This document shows positions 54,381 to 63,247 of a stretch of 64,000 bases of DNA, one piece after another (position 1 is the first letter of the stretch; each line of letters opens with the position of its first letter). The notes under the pieces were generated by a model. That model made no database searches. It worked only from the letters and a program-made list of their open reading frames with translations, and was not told where the DNA came from. This stretch comes from Cutibacterium modestum. GTDB lineage: Bacteria; Actinomycetota; Actinomycetes; Propionibacteriales; Propionibacteriaceae. The position numbers and the translations under genes are program-made. The stretch lies in the NCBI RefSeq assembly GCF_008326345.1, contig NZ_BJEN01000002.1:186001-250000 (forward strand), read 5' to 3'.

Positions 54381-55372
54381 TGGCGAATTTGCGCGCCGGC
54401 ATGGTCGGCATCGGATCGATGGGTAAGAATCACGTCCGCAACCTGCGCGCCATTGACGGCGTCGATCTGGTCGCGATCGCGGATGCCTCCGGCAAGGACC
54501 CGTTTGGGGTCTCCGGTGGCCTGCCCGTCCTTCCCGACGTCGATGCAGTCATCGAGGCGGGTGTCGACTACTGCGTCGTTGCCGCCCCGACGAAATTCCA
54601 CGAGGAAATCGGCCTCAAGCTGGCCGAGGCAGGAGTCCACGCCCTCATCGAAAAGCCGCTGGCCTACGACACTGCGGCTGCGACGCGTCTGGCCGAGGCT
54701 TTCGAGAGTAAAGGTCTGGTTGGCGCGGTCGGACACATCGAGCGGTACAACCCAGCTTTGCAGTCGCTGCGCAAGCGTCTGGAGAATGGTGACCTCGGTG
54801 ACCTCTACCAGGTGGCCACCCGCCGCCAGGGACCGTTCCCAGCCCGTATCGCTGATGTCGGTGTCGTCAAGGACCTCGCTAGCCACGACATTGACCTCAC
54901 TGCTTGGGTCACCCAGCGTGAGTTCGAGCTGGTCGCTGCCCGCACCATGTTCAAGGCCGGACGTGATTACGAGGACATGGTTTCGGCGACTTGCCAGCTC
55001 TCCGGTGGGCTCATGAGCAACCACCTCGTCAACTGGCTGACCCCGACCAAGGAGCGTCGCACCTTCGTGACCGGCGAGAAGGGCATGTTCGTCGCGGACA
55101 CCCTAACCGCCGACCTCACCTTCTACTCCAACGCCAAGGTTGCGACGGTTTGGGACGACATCGCCAATTTCCGCGGTGTCGCCGAGGGTGACGTCACCAG
55201 GTTCGCGATCCCGAAGCCCGAGCCGCTGCGTACCGAGCACGAGAACTTCCGTGATGCCGTTCTGGGTAAGGAGTCCGACATCGTGACGATGGCTCAGGGC
55301 GCCAAGGTCGTCCAGGTGTGCGAGGCGATGATCACCTCCGCCGCTACCAGCGAGTTCGTCAAGATCTCCTGA
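54380..55372 (+). CDS. Gfo/Idh/MocA oxidoreductase (WbpB/WlbA-like)
   Basis: A 330-residue NAD(P)-dependent sugar dehydrogenase. The nucleotide-binding start is MVGIGSMGKNHVRNLRAIDG; EKPLA (in ALIEKPLAYD) is the conserved catalytic-lysine motif, and GHIERYNPALQ follows. It would oxidise C3 of UDP-GlcNAcA before transamination by the adjacent enzyme. WbpA-like (6-dehydrogenase) and WbpI-like (epimerase) genes are not in the window and must be elsewhere if the full pathway operates. Confidence 0.9.
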   Translation: MANLRAGMVGIGSMGKNHVRNLRAIDGVDLVAIADASGKDPFGVSGGLPVLPDVDAVIEAGVDYCVVAAPTKFHEEIGLKLAEAGVHALIEKPLAYDTAAATRLAEAFESKGLVGAVGHIERYNPALQSLRKRLENGDLGDLYQVATRRQGPFPARIADVGVVKDLASHDIDLTAWVTQREFELVAARTMFKAGRDYEDMVSATCQLSGGLMSNHLVNWLTPTKERRTFVTGEKGMFVADTLTADLTFYSNAKVATVWDDIANFRGVAEGDVTRFAIPKPEPLRTEHENFRDAVLGKESDIVTMAQGAKVVQVCEAMITSAATSEFVKIS

Positions 55373-55385
55373 TGTAACGGTCATC

Positions 55386-55416
55386 GTCGGGCCGGGCCGC
55401 TAAGGTCCGGCCCGAC
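55386..55416 (+). terminator. Terminator after the sugar-biosynthesis genes
   Basis: A perfect 10-bp stem (GTCGGGCCGG / CCGGCCCGAC) with an 11-base loop begins 14 bases after the oxidoreductase stop. CTCGTGTT follows rather than a clean T-tract. It is well placed to end the three-gene operon. Confidence 0.7.
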
Positions 55417-55477
55417 TCGTGTTCACCTCCGGTCGGTTTCCCTAGGCCCTGGAGTGGCCAGCTGCCCCACAGATAGA

Positions 55478-56857
55478 ATGACGTCCATCTTTCGTTTCCA
55501 CGATTCCCCTGACGGCTCGCCGGCCGTAACGTCATGGCGCTCAGTTGCCCCCGCTCAGTGGTTCAGCGGGGCGGCCGAGGCGGTCGTCGCATGCCTTTTC
55601 ATCACCTGCACTTTCATAACGGTGGCCCAGCCCGTCTTCGACAATGGTGCATGTCAGCTGATGCTCCCGCTCTTTGCTGTAGCGGCCCTGGTGCTCGAAC
55701 TATTGTGCATCCTGCGGGATCTGAGAGGGGTACCAGCGCCGCGCGAGTGGTCCCGATCCCTCACCCTCGTGACATGCAGTTTCCTGGCCCTGTTGGCATG
55801 GGCTGCGGCCTCACTCCCGTTCCACGACCATGTCATCTACGACGATTCCATGGGAATTATCCGGGATCTTCCGCTATATGCCTTAGTGATGCCCTTGGCG
55901 GAGGCGACCGTGACCCTGCTTGTGGCCATTTTCGCGTGCCGGTTGATCGCAGTGGGAAACCTAGGAAGTGCGCTGTGGCGGCTGTCGATGCTGATGGCCA
56001 TCGCCAACCCGATTGATCTCGTTCGCGAGTACGTCGAAGGCAATACCACCGGGTGGCGGGTAGCTACCAGACTCGGTGGCGCCGCGATCGGGCACGTCCT
56101 TCTCATCTTGGCCCTGGCCGTGGTCGTGGATGCTGCGATACGAAACCGCCACCGGATCGTCTCCAGTATGGCTGCCGTCAGTCATCTTGCCTGCTTGGCG
56201 GCATCGGGGTCTCGTGCCGGAATCATCAGTCTGGCGTTATTTATCGTCGGGCTGGTGCTTTTCGGGCGCTCCCATCGGACGCGGAAACAGTGTGCCATCA
56301 TCGCAACGTCGGCAATTGTGGCATCAGGGGTGGCCATATGGTTGGTGTCGACGGTCCGCACAGGGTCTCTCGTTGATCCGGCGCGTGCGCGAACCTGGGC
56401 ATTGGCTGGACACGTCGTTTTGGATTCGCCGAGCCATTTCCTGGTGGGGACCGGCTACGGAACAATTTGGCCATGGTTCGCTGTCGAGTCCACGTTTATG
56501 CCTGAATCATCTCACGGGATGCGCCTGACTCTTTATGGTTACAGCCTTCCACACGCCCACAACCTCGTCGTCCAGGTTGTCGGTGAGCTTGGTGTCATCG
56601 GGCTTGCCCTGCTCTTGGTCTGTCTGGGGACTGTCATCGCGATATGTGTTAGGGGAATTCATGGGGGATATCCCGTCTTGTCCTTGGGCGTGCTGGCGAC
56701 GATGCCGGCGTTCCTCATGGACACCTACCTCATCAAAAACTTCCCTGTGGCGCTGTTCTGGTGGATTTTCACCTTGGCGCTCTGCCGGCTGGTGACAACC
56801 GGTAGGGCGGTCATCGGGGGTGATTCGGGCCACCACGAGGACAAGCGTGCCGGATGA
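55478..56857 (+). CDS. O-antigen ligase/polymerase-like membrane protein (third copy)
   Basis: About 460 residues, ten to twelve membrane helices. GSRAGIISLALFIVGLVLFG, GTGYGTIWPWFAVES and HAHNLVVQVVGELGVIG are Wzy/WaaL-like. The C-terminal PAFLMDTYLIKNFPVALFWW matches the copy at 46.4-47.7 kb, so these two are closer paralogues than the 50.3-kb copy. ATG at 55478 or GTG at 55454 could be the start; neither has a strong ribosome-binding site. Confidence 0.78.
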   Translation: MTSIFRFHDSPDGSPAVTSWRSVAPAQWFSGAAEAVVACLFITCTFITVAQPVFDNGACQLMLPLFAVAALVLELLCILRDLRGVPAPREWSRSLTLVTCSFLALLAWAAASLPFHDHVIYDDSMGIIRDLPLYALVMPLAEATVTLLVAIFACRLIAVGNLGSALWRLSMLMAIANPIDLVREYVEGNTTGWRVATRLGGAAIGHVLLILALAVVVDAAIRNRHRIVSSMAAVSHLACLAASGSRAGIISLALFIVGLVLFGRSHRTRKQCAIIATSAIVASGVAIWLVSTVRTGSLVDPARARTWALAGHVVLDSPSHFLVGTGYGTIWPWFAVESTFMPESSHGMRLTLYGYSLPHAHNLVVQVVGELGVIGLALLLVCLGTVIAICVRGIHGGYPVLSLGVLATMPAFLMDTYLIKNFPVALFWWIFTLALCRLVTTGRAVIGGDSGHHEDKRAG

Positions 56858-57058
56858 TAAATAGCCCCTGGTCGCGCGCGAGTAGTACTCAGTACTAGCC
56901 TATCCCCGTCATTAATTCACACTTGTGACGACGCTGTTGCGATGCGATGAACACAGGTGCGACCACTTGGGCACAGGTTGGGCATTTCCCCAGGGGAGCT
57001 CCGAATCCATTGCCTTGGAGGGCTTCGTAGCGCCTAAACCATCGGAAAGGAAGGGAAA

Positions 57059-58636
57059 ATGTCCCTTGAACCGCTTGATGCCGACGCAGAAGGCGTCGCC
57101 GCCATCACCAAAGCACGAGGCTTTCGGCCTAAGCATCTGGTGACAGGATCGTCGCGTGACGACAAGTCATTCCTGGGCCACCCCGGAGGTTTGCCGTGGA
57201 TGCTCCAGGTCGAAATGTGGGAGCGGTTCTCGTGGTATGGTATGCGGGCTATCCTCGTCTACTTCATTACCGACACCTTGGCCCACGGTGGGCTGGGATT
57301 GCCGATCAACGCCGGCCAGGTTGTAATGGCTTCGTATGGTGCCGCAGTGTTGTTGATGACGATTCCTGGCGGGGTCTTTGCCGACCGCATCCTTGGACCG
57401 TGGATGTCCACCCTGTGCGGTGGCCTCATCATCATGACGGGTCACGTCATCCTGACCATTCCGCAGGTGGTGACGTCGTGGATCGGCCTCATCTGCATCG
57501 CCATTGGCACGGGCTTTATCAAGCCGAATTTATCCACGGTGGTAGGCGGTCTTTACGATGACGGCGACCCCCGCCGTGATCAGGGATTCCTGTACTTCTA
57601 CATGTCGATCAATATTGGATCCCTGTTCGCGCCGGTCGTTACCGGACTGCTCAAGGATCGTTACGGCTACCACGTAGGCTTCATCGCCGCTGCCATCGGC
57701 ATGGCCTTGGGCCTGATCGCATTCTTCCACGGGCGTTCCAAATTGCGTGAGTTCGCCTTCGATATCCCTAATCCGCTGGCCCCCGGCGAAGGCCGCCGGA
57801 TGGTGCTCCGCGCGCTGGGCATTGCCGTCATCGGTGCCGTCCTTGCCATCGGGTTCAAAGCCCTGCTGGGGGAGTGGACCTCGGCCATCGCCTACGCCCT
57901 GTTCGCCTTTGCCTCGGTAACGGCATTGGGTTACTTCGTGACAATGTTTCGCTCCTCGAAGGTCACGAATCGTGAGCGTGGCCATTTGTGGGCATTTGTA
58001 CCGTTGTGGATTGGCCAAGTGCTCTTCACCATGATCTTCGAGCAGGCGGCTGGCAAGATGGCTACCTTTGCCAAGGACAACACCGACGGACGCATCTTCG
58101 GGTCGTGGTCAGTGGAGCCCGAGCAGTACCAGACGATCAACCCGGCCGCAGTCTTGGTCCTGGCCGGCCTGCTAGGCATGTGGTTCCGGCGCAGGGAGGG
58201 GAAGTTCCCCAATACCCCACAGAAGTTCGCCATCTCGGTGTTCATCATCGGTGTAACCGCCCTCATAATGGGGTTCGGTTTCCAGAGTTGGCCAGGCGGG
58301 AACAAGCTCGCACCGTGGTGGTTCCTGGCGGTGGTCTTCGTCATTCAGACCGTTGCCGAGCTGTTCATGAATCCGATCGGTCTGTCGACCGCGACTAAAC
58401 TGGCCCCGAAGAAGTTCGCATCCCAGAACATGACCTTGTGGTTGCTCGCCTCAGCCTGTGGCCAGGGCCTCGCCTCGGTGATGATCGAGCGCACCAAGAA
58501 CCTAGGCGATGTGGTGTTCTACTCCGGTTTAGGAATCGTGACGATTCTCGTAGCGGTGGTGCTTTTCGTGATTGCCCCGTGGACCCAGGCAAAAATGAAG
58601 GATGTCGACTCGGTTGCCGAGGAGGGTGGCGCCTGA
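57059..58636 (+). CDS. dtpT: POT family proton-dependent oligopeptide transporter
   Basis: A 525-residue transporter with about fourteen membrane segments that imports di- and tripeptides with protons. The signature near the N-terminus is visible: MWERFSWYGMRAILVYFITD (ExxERFxYY-like), followed by GGVFADRILGPW. The central GFLYFYMSINIGSLFAPVV is the PTR2 signature 2 region, and NPIGLSTATKLAPKK the C-terminal motif. A strong AAGGAAGGG lies just before the ATG at 57059. The gene is monocistronic, with a hairpin downstream. The 200 bases upstream contain no gene. Confidence 0.95.
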   Translation: MSLEPLDADAEGVAAITKARGFRPKHLVTGSSRDDKSFLGHPGGLPWMLQVEMWERFSWYGMRAILVYFITDTLAHGGLGLPINAGQVVMASYGAAVLLMTIPGGVFADRILGPWMSTLCGGLIIMTGHVILTIPQVVTSWIGLICIAIGTGFIKPNLSTVVGGLYDDGDPRRDQGFLYFYMSINIGSLFAPVVTGLLKDRYGYHVGFIAAAIGMALGLIAFFHGRSKLREFAFDIPNPLAPGEGRRMVLRALGIAVIGAVLAIGFKALLGEWTSAIAYALFAFASVTALGYFVTMFRSSKVTNRERGHLWAFVPLWIGQVLFTMIFEQAAGKMATFAKDNTDGRIFGSWSVEPEQYQTINPAAVLVLAGLLGMWFRRREGKFPNTPQKFAISVFIIGVTALIMGFGFQSWPGGNKLAPWWFLAVVFVIQTVAELFMNPIGLSTATKLAPKKFASQNMTLWLLASACGQGLASVMIERTKNLGDVVFYSGLGIVTILVAVVLFVIAPWTQAKMKDVDSVAEEGGA

Positions 58637-58655
58637 CCCACCTCTCACCCTATTG

Positions 58656-58681
58656 CGAGGTCCGTCCGCGGGCGGGCCTCG
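58656..58681 (+). terminator. Terminator after the peptide transporter
   Basis: CGAGGTCCGTCC and GGCGGGCCTCG form a GC-rich stem with wobble pairs and a short loop 20 bases after the stop, followed by TGTCTTGTC. Good position and stability; moderate T content. Confidence 0.65.
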
Positions 58682-58892
58682 TGTCTTGTCAGGGGCTTTC
58701 CCGGCGGTGTGGTAATCGGGTTTCTGGTGTCGACGGGTGCCACCCACGTGGCATGGCGTGCCGTTGTACGCCGATATGCCACAACTTGGCCCAGTGCGAA
58801 AGCTCGCCGGAACTCTCGAAGAATCGGGATTGGCTGGTTACCGTGGTTTGTGTCGCATCATTTCGGCGATAAACCCCACCTTGGGAGCACAT

Positions 58893-60053
58893 ATGACGAC
58901 GTACCAGTACCTTATCGTCGGTGGCGGGATGGCCGCTGATGCTGCCGCCCGCGGTATCCGTGACATCGACAAGGAAGGGTCGATCGCCATTTTCAGCGCC
59001 GACGTCGACGCTCCATATCCTCGGCCAGCGCTGAGTAAGAAGCTGTGGACCGACCCTGAGTTCACCTGGGACCAGACCGACCTCGGCACCGTTACTGACA
59101 CCGGAGCAGAACTGCGGCTTGGCACCGAGGTGCTTAGCATCGACCGCGACGCCAAGACCGTCCTGGCTACCTCCGGCCAAGTATTCGGCTACCAAAAGCT
59201 ATTGCTCGTTACCGGCCTTACCCCCTCGCGCATTGATGATGACGGCGATGCCGTCCTTTACTTCCGATCCGCTCGCGACTACCAGAAACTGCGTGCCCTG
59301 GCTCAGCCCGGTCACCGGTTCGTGGTGGTCGGAGGCGGGTACATCGGTGCCGAGCTTGCCGCAGGTCTCGTCCAGCAGGGTTGCAAGGTTAGCCTCGTGA
59401 CGCCTGATCCGACGCTGGGTGGTTCACAGTTCCCGGCCCAGGTAGCGTCTGAGTATCAGAAGCTTTTCGCCGATGCTGGGGTGCACTTAGTCACTGGGAA
59501 ACACGTGTCCTCGGTGAGCAAGCATGAGGTCGCCGAGGTCACCCTCGATGACGGCACCATCCTCCAGGCTGACGATGTCATCGCGGGCCTGGGGGCGTCC
59601 CCGGTCACCAACCTGGCTGAGGAAGCCGGTCTTACCGTTGATGACGGGGTCGTCGTTGATGAGCAGTTGCGTACCAGCGATCCGGCCATCTGGGCCGCGG
59701 GGGACATCGCCAACTACCCGGACTCGGTGCTGGGCCGCATCCGCGTCGAGCATGTGGACAACGCCATCACGATGGGCAAGGTGGCCGGCCGCTCTATGGC
59801 GGGATCAGAAGAGCCCTACACCCATACCCCGATGATGTATTCACAAGTTTTCGGAGTGCGTTGGGAAGCCGTCGGCACCCTCGACTCCAGTCTCGAGACC
59901 ACCTCGGTGAAAGTCGGTGATGGGCAGGTTGTTTACTACCTGTCCGATGGCAAGCCGGTCGGCATATTGCTGTGGAACCTTCCCGGCCGCACTGACGAGG
60001 CCGTCACAGTGTTAGCCGATCCGCCCGAAGATCTCTCAACCGCCATCAACTAA
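58893..60053 (+). CDS. FAD-dependent NAD(P)H oxidoreductase (ferredoxin/rubredoxin reductase type)
   Basis: A 386-residue flavoprotein; ATG at 58893 with GGGAG upstream. FAD-binding motif IVGGGMAADAAARGIRD near residue 7, NAD(P)-binding VVVGGGYIGAELAAGLVQQG near residue 150, and the FAD-contacting WAAGDIANYPDS near residue 270. The C-terminal domain (YTHTPMMYSQVFGVRWEAVG) fits the reductase of electron-transfer chains or AIF-like enzymes. It would pass electrons from NAD(P)H to a small redox protein. An SDR gene follows after 16 bases, so they are probably co-transcribed. Confidence 0.85.
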   Translation: MTTYQYLIVGGGMAADAAARGIRDIDKEGSIAIFSADVDAPYPRPALSKKLWTDPEFTWDQTDLGTVTDTGAELRLGTEVLSIDRDAKTVLATSGQVFGYQKLLLVTGLTPSRIDDDGDAVLYFRSARDYQKLRALAQPGHRFVVVGGGYIGAELAAGLVQQGCKVSLVTPDPTLGGSQFPAQVASEYQKLFADAGVHLVTGKHVSSVSKHEVAEVTLDDGTILQADDVIAGLGASPVTNLAEEAGLTVDDGVVVDEQLRTSDPAIWAAGDIANYPDSVLGRIRVEHVDNAITMGKVAGRSMAGSEEPYTHTPMMYSQVFGVRWEAVGTLDSSLETTSVKVGDGQVVYYLSDGKPVGILLWNLPGRTDEAVTVLADPPEDLSTAIN

Positions 60054-60069
60054 CCACTAGGAGCAACCC

Positions 60070-60870
60070 ATGGATCTCGGACTCAACGGGCGCATCGCGC
60101 TCATCACCGGCGCCGATTCAGGTATCGGCTGGCACACCGCGAAACTCCTTCTCGCCGAGGGGGCCAAAGTCGCCATCACCGACCTCGACCGTGACGAGCT
60201 CACTCAGGCTGCACGGTCTCTCGAGGCCCCCGACGGCCGTCTCATCGCCTTCCCAGCCGACGTTACCGACGCCGATTCCCTAGCGAAGCTGCACCAACAG
60301 GTGAAGGACGCGCTCGGACCGATCGACATTCTCGTCCAGTCGGCCGGTGTAACCGGGGCCCAGGGCAAGTTCCACGAGATCGATGAGGAGGGCTGGCGTT
60401 CCACCCTCGACATTGACCTCATGGGCCCGGTGCGAGTATTGCTCGAGTTCCTCGACGAGTTGCGCAGGGGCGGCTGGGGTCGCGTCGTGCTGCTGGCCTC
60501 AGAGGATGGCGTCCAGCCTTACGATGACGAGATCCCCTACTGTGCCGCCAAGGCTGGAGTATTGGCCCTAGCCAAGGGGCTGTCGCGGACCTACGCCCGC
60601 GAGGGGCTACTCGTCAACGCCGTCTCTCCGGCCTTTATCCATACTCCGATGACTGACGCCATGATGAATAAACGGTCTAAGGAGTTTGGCGTCAGCTTTG
60701 ACGAGGCCATCGAGTCCTTCCTTGACGAGGAGCGCCCTTATATGGAGCTTAAGCGTCGTGGCGAGCCTGAGGAGGTGGCTGCCGTCATCGCCTTCCTCTG
60801 CTCGGACAAGGCCTCCTTCGTTAATGGATCGAACTACCGCGTCGACTCTGGGTCGGTGGCGACCTTCTGA
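60070..60870 (+). CDS. Short-chain dehydrogenase/reductase (SDR)
   Basis: A 266-residue classical SDR. Cofactor motif TGADSGIGWHTAK near residue 14, NAG-equivalent SAGVTG, and catalytic YCAAK with Tyr and Lys. ASEDGVQ supplies the active-site serine region. The acidic residue in TDLDRDE after the second strand favours NAD(H). Substrate unknown. It follows the flavoprotein gene with a GGAG ribosome-binding site and precedes a bidirectional hairpin. Confidence 0.88.
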   Translation: MDLGLNGRIALITGADSGIGWHTAKLLLAEGAKVAITDLDRDELTQAARSLEAPDGRLIAFPADVTDADSLAKLHQQVKDALGPIDILVQSAGVTGAQGKFHEIDEEGWRSTLDIDLMGPVRVLLEFLDELRRGGWGRVVLLASEDGVQPYDDEIPYCAAKAGVLALAKGLSRTYAREGLLVNAVSPAFIHTPMTDAMMNKRSKEFGVSFDEAIESFLDEERPYMELKRRGEPEEVAAVIAFLCSDKASFVNGSNYRVDSGSVATF

Positions 60871-60885
60871 GGTTGGTCAAGATCA

Positions 60886-60918
60886 ATGGGGGCGTTGTCG
60901 TGATGACAGCGGCCCCAT
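60886..60918. terminator. Bidirectional terminator between the SDR and HPr genes
   Basis: GGGGGCGTTGTC and GACAGCGGCCCC form a stem with one bulge and a small loop between the convergent SDR and ptsH genes. It could serve both transcripts. Confidence 0.55.
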
Positions 60919-60931
60919 CGCGGAAGTTTGG

Positions 60932-61189
60932 CTAGGCGTCGAGGTCAGAAGCGACCAAGTCGGCAATCGTGTTGACGTCGACCTCGTTATCGCCGGTGAC
61001 CGTCACCAGGTCACCGGCGCTGGCGCCGAGGGTCATGATGAGCAGCACGGACTTGGCATCGATTGGCTCGCCTCCCTCGATAGCGAGGGTGACGGTTGAG
61101 CCGAGCGTGGCAGCCTCCTGCGAGATGACAGCGGCGGGACGGGCATGGAGTCCGACGGAGGATCCGACCTTGACGGTTCTGCTAGTCAT
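60932..61189 (-). CDS. ptsH: Phosphocarrier protein HPr
   Basis: An 85-residue PTS phosphocarrier. The active-site histidine is in GLHARPAA, phosphorylated by enzyme I. The serine of DAKSVLLIM is the regulatory site region. It passes phosphate to the EIIA domain of the fructose permease encoded just upstream on the same strand (33-base gap), so they form one operon. Enzyme I is not in the window. Confidence 0.95.
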   Translation of the reverse strand: MTSRTVKVGSSVGLHARPAAVISQEAATLGSTVTLAIEGGEPIDAKSVLLIMTLGASAGDLVTVTGDNEVDVNTIADLVASDLDA

Positions 61190-61222
61190 GATGGCGTGCC
61201 TTTCGGGGTGGTGGTGTGGATT

Positions 61223-63238
61223 TCAGGCGGCAGATGCGGCTTTACGCCGGGCTGAGGCCTTAAGAGCGGTTACAAGCAAGGCTGCCACAAGGGTGCCGAC
61301 GACAATAGCCAGAATGAAGGCCCAAACTCGGTCAATGGCAAAGAAGATGAAGATTCCGCCGTGGGGAGCCTTAGAAGCGGCACCCAGAGCCATTGATAGA
61401 GCACCCGTGGTCGCACCTCCGACCATCATTGAGGGGATCACTCGTAGTGGATCCGCAGCCGCAAACGGGATGGCCCCCTCGGAGATGAAGGAGGCTCCCA
61501 GCAGCCAGGCAGCAGTGCCGTTCTCACGCTCGGCAGGCTGGTAGAGCTTTGGACGCAGGGTCGTCGATAGTGCCATGGCCAGCGGGGGAACCATCCCGGC
61601 AGCCATGACGGCGGCCATCACTTTGAGGGATCCGACGTTGGTGACGGCGAGGTTCGTCGTCGCGAAAAGGTAAGCCGCCTTGTTGATGGGGCCACCAAGG
61701 TCAGAGCACATCATGAGTCCCAGGATGATTCCGAGGATGACGGCCGAGGCTCCGCTCATGCCGCCGAGCCAGTTGTTGAGGGCGTTCGTCAGGGCTGCCA
61801 GCGGACGTCCTAGCACGACGTACATCAATCCACCGGCGACCAAGGACCCGATGAGCGGGATGATGACGACCGGCATGAGGCCACGCAGCCAGCGTGGCGG
61901 GTTGAGGCGGGTGAACCAGTAGGCGACGAGTCCGCCGAGCAGACCACCGACGATGGCGCCGATAAAGCCCGCCCCGGTTATCCCGGCGACAGCACCCGCT
62001 ACGAAACCGGGGGCGATGCCGGGTCGGTCCGCCAGGCCGAAACCGATGTACCCAGCGAGGGCAGGTAGCAGGAAGCCGAAGGCGGCCTGCCCGACGGCGA
62101 AAAGGACCGCGCCGATGTAGGTCATGGTGGCTGATCCACCTAGAGCGTGGGCGGTTGGTGACGGCAGGTTGCTGAAGGTGTTGTGCAGGGCGATGTCCAT
62201 GCCGTTCTTGGCGATCTCATAGCCGCCGAAGAGGAATCCTAGGGCGATGAGCAGACCACCTGCGGCGACGAACGGGATCATGTAGGACACGCCCGTCATA
62301 AGGGCCTGTTGGATGCGCTTACCCCAACCAAGGTGAGATTCGGCCTGCTCGGGCTCCTGCTGTTCACTGTGGCCAGCGGGGACCCGATGAGCGTGCGGGT
62401 CCTTCGAGGCCGCGACGGCCTCAGAGACCATCTTCTCGGGCTCGTTGACGGCCCGCTTAACCCCGGATTCAATGAGCGGCTTGCCGGTGAAACGCTCCCG
62501 GCCCTTGACGCCGACGTCGGTGGCAAAGATAACAGCGTCGGCAGTCTCGATGTCGGCGGCGCTGAGGGGTTCGGTGGTGGTGGATCCTTGGGCCTCGACT
62601 TTGACGTCAATACCCATCTTCTTTCCAGCGGCTGTCAGATAGTCAGCTGCCATGTAGGTGTGGGCGATGCCGGTGGGACAGGCCGTGATGGCGACGATGT
62701 GGGTCGTGTCGGTGGCAGCGTTGGTCACCCCGGTATGCGGCGGAGCAGGGGCGGTGGTTGCAGACGCGGTCGAGGTAGCCTTTTTCTCTGACTCGACGAC
62801 CCCGCTGATGAGGTCGACGACGGTCTGAGCGTCGGGGGCTTGACGCAACTGCTCGACGAATTCAGGCTTGACGAGGGCGCGAGCCAGCTTGGTAAGAAGC
62901 TTCATATGGTCGGCGCCCCCATCTTCGGAGGCTGCAATCATAAAGACCAGGTCAGCTGGGCCGTCAGGTCCATTGAAGTCGACGGCGGGGGATAGCCGAG
63001 CGAATCCCAGCGAGGGCTGGGACACTGCGGCTGAGCGGCAATGGGGGATAGCGAACCCTCCAGGCATACCGGTTGGGCTCTTGGACTCGCGGTCCAGCGC
63101 GTCATGGGTGAGGCCGTCAGCGTCGGCGCGTCCAGCGGCGGCAATGATTCTGGCGACCGAGGAGATGACCTCGGCCTTGGTCGAGCCGAGGTTGGCGTCA
63201 AGTGATACCAGTTCTGGGGTGATGAGAGGGGCGTTCAT
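61223..63238 (-). CDS. fruA: Fructose PTS permease EIIABC
   Basis: A 671-residue fusion that imports and phosphorylates fructose to fructose 1-phosphate. Order: EIIA (residues 1-150) with the phosphohistidine in AIPHCRSAAV, EIIB (about 175-275) with the active cysteine in ITACPTGIAHTYMAADYL, and membrane EIIC (about 305-660) with roughly nine to ten helices. A Thr/Ala-rich linker joins EIIA and EIIB. The gene lies between fruK and ptsH, the usual fru operon content. Confidence 0.96.
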   Translation of the reverse strand: MNAPLITPELVSLDANLGSTKAEVISSVARIIAAAGRADADGLTHDALDRESKSPTGMPGGFAIPHCRSAAVSQPSLGFARLSPAVDFNGPDGPADLVFMIAASEDGGADHMKLLTKLARALVKPEFVEQLRQAPDAQTVVDLISGVVESEKKATSTASATTAPAPPHTGVTNAATDTTHIVAITACPTGIAHTYMAADYLTAAGKKMGIDVKVEAQGSTTTEPLSAADIETADAVIFATDVGVKGRERFTGKPLIESGVKRAVNEPEKMVSEAVAASKDPHAHRVPAGHSEQQEPEQAESHLGWGKRIQQALMTGVSYMIPFVAAGGLLIALGFLFGGYEIAKNGMDIALHNTFSNLPSPTAHALGGSATMTYIGAVLFAVGQAAFGFLLPALAGYIGFGLADRPGIAPGFVAGAVAGITGAGFIGAIVGGLLGGLVAYWFTRLNPPRWLRGLMPVVIIPLIGSLVAGGLMYVVLGRPLAALTNALNNWLGGMSGASAVILGIILGLMMCSDLGGPINKAAYLFATTNLAVTNVGSLKVMAAVMAAGMVPPLAMALSTTLRPKLYQPAERENGTAAWLLGASFISEGAIPFAAADPLRVIPSMMVGGATTGALSMALGAASKAPHGGIFIFFAIDRVWAFILAIVVGTLVAALLVTALKASARRKAASAA

Positions 63239-63247
63239 CGGTTCTCC

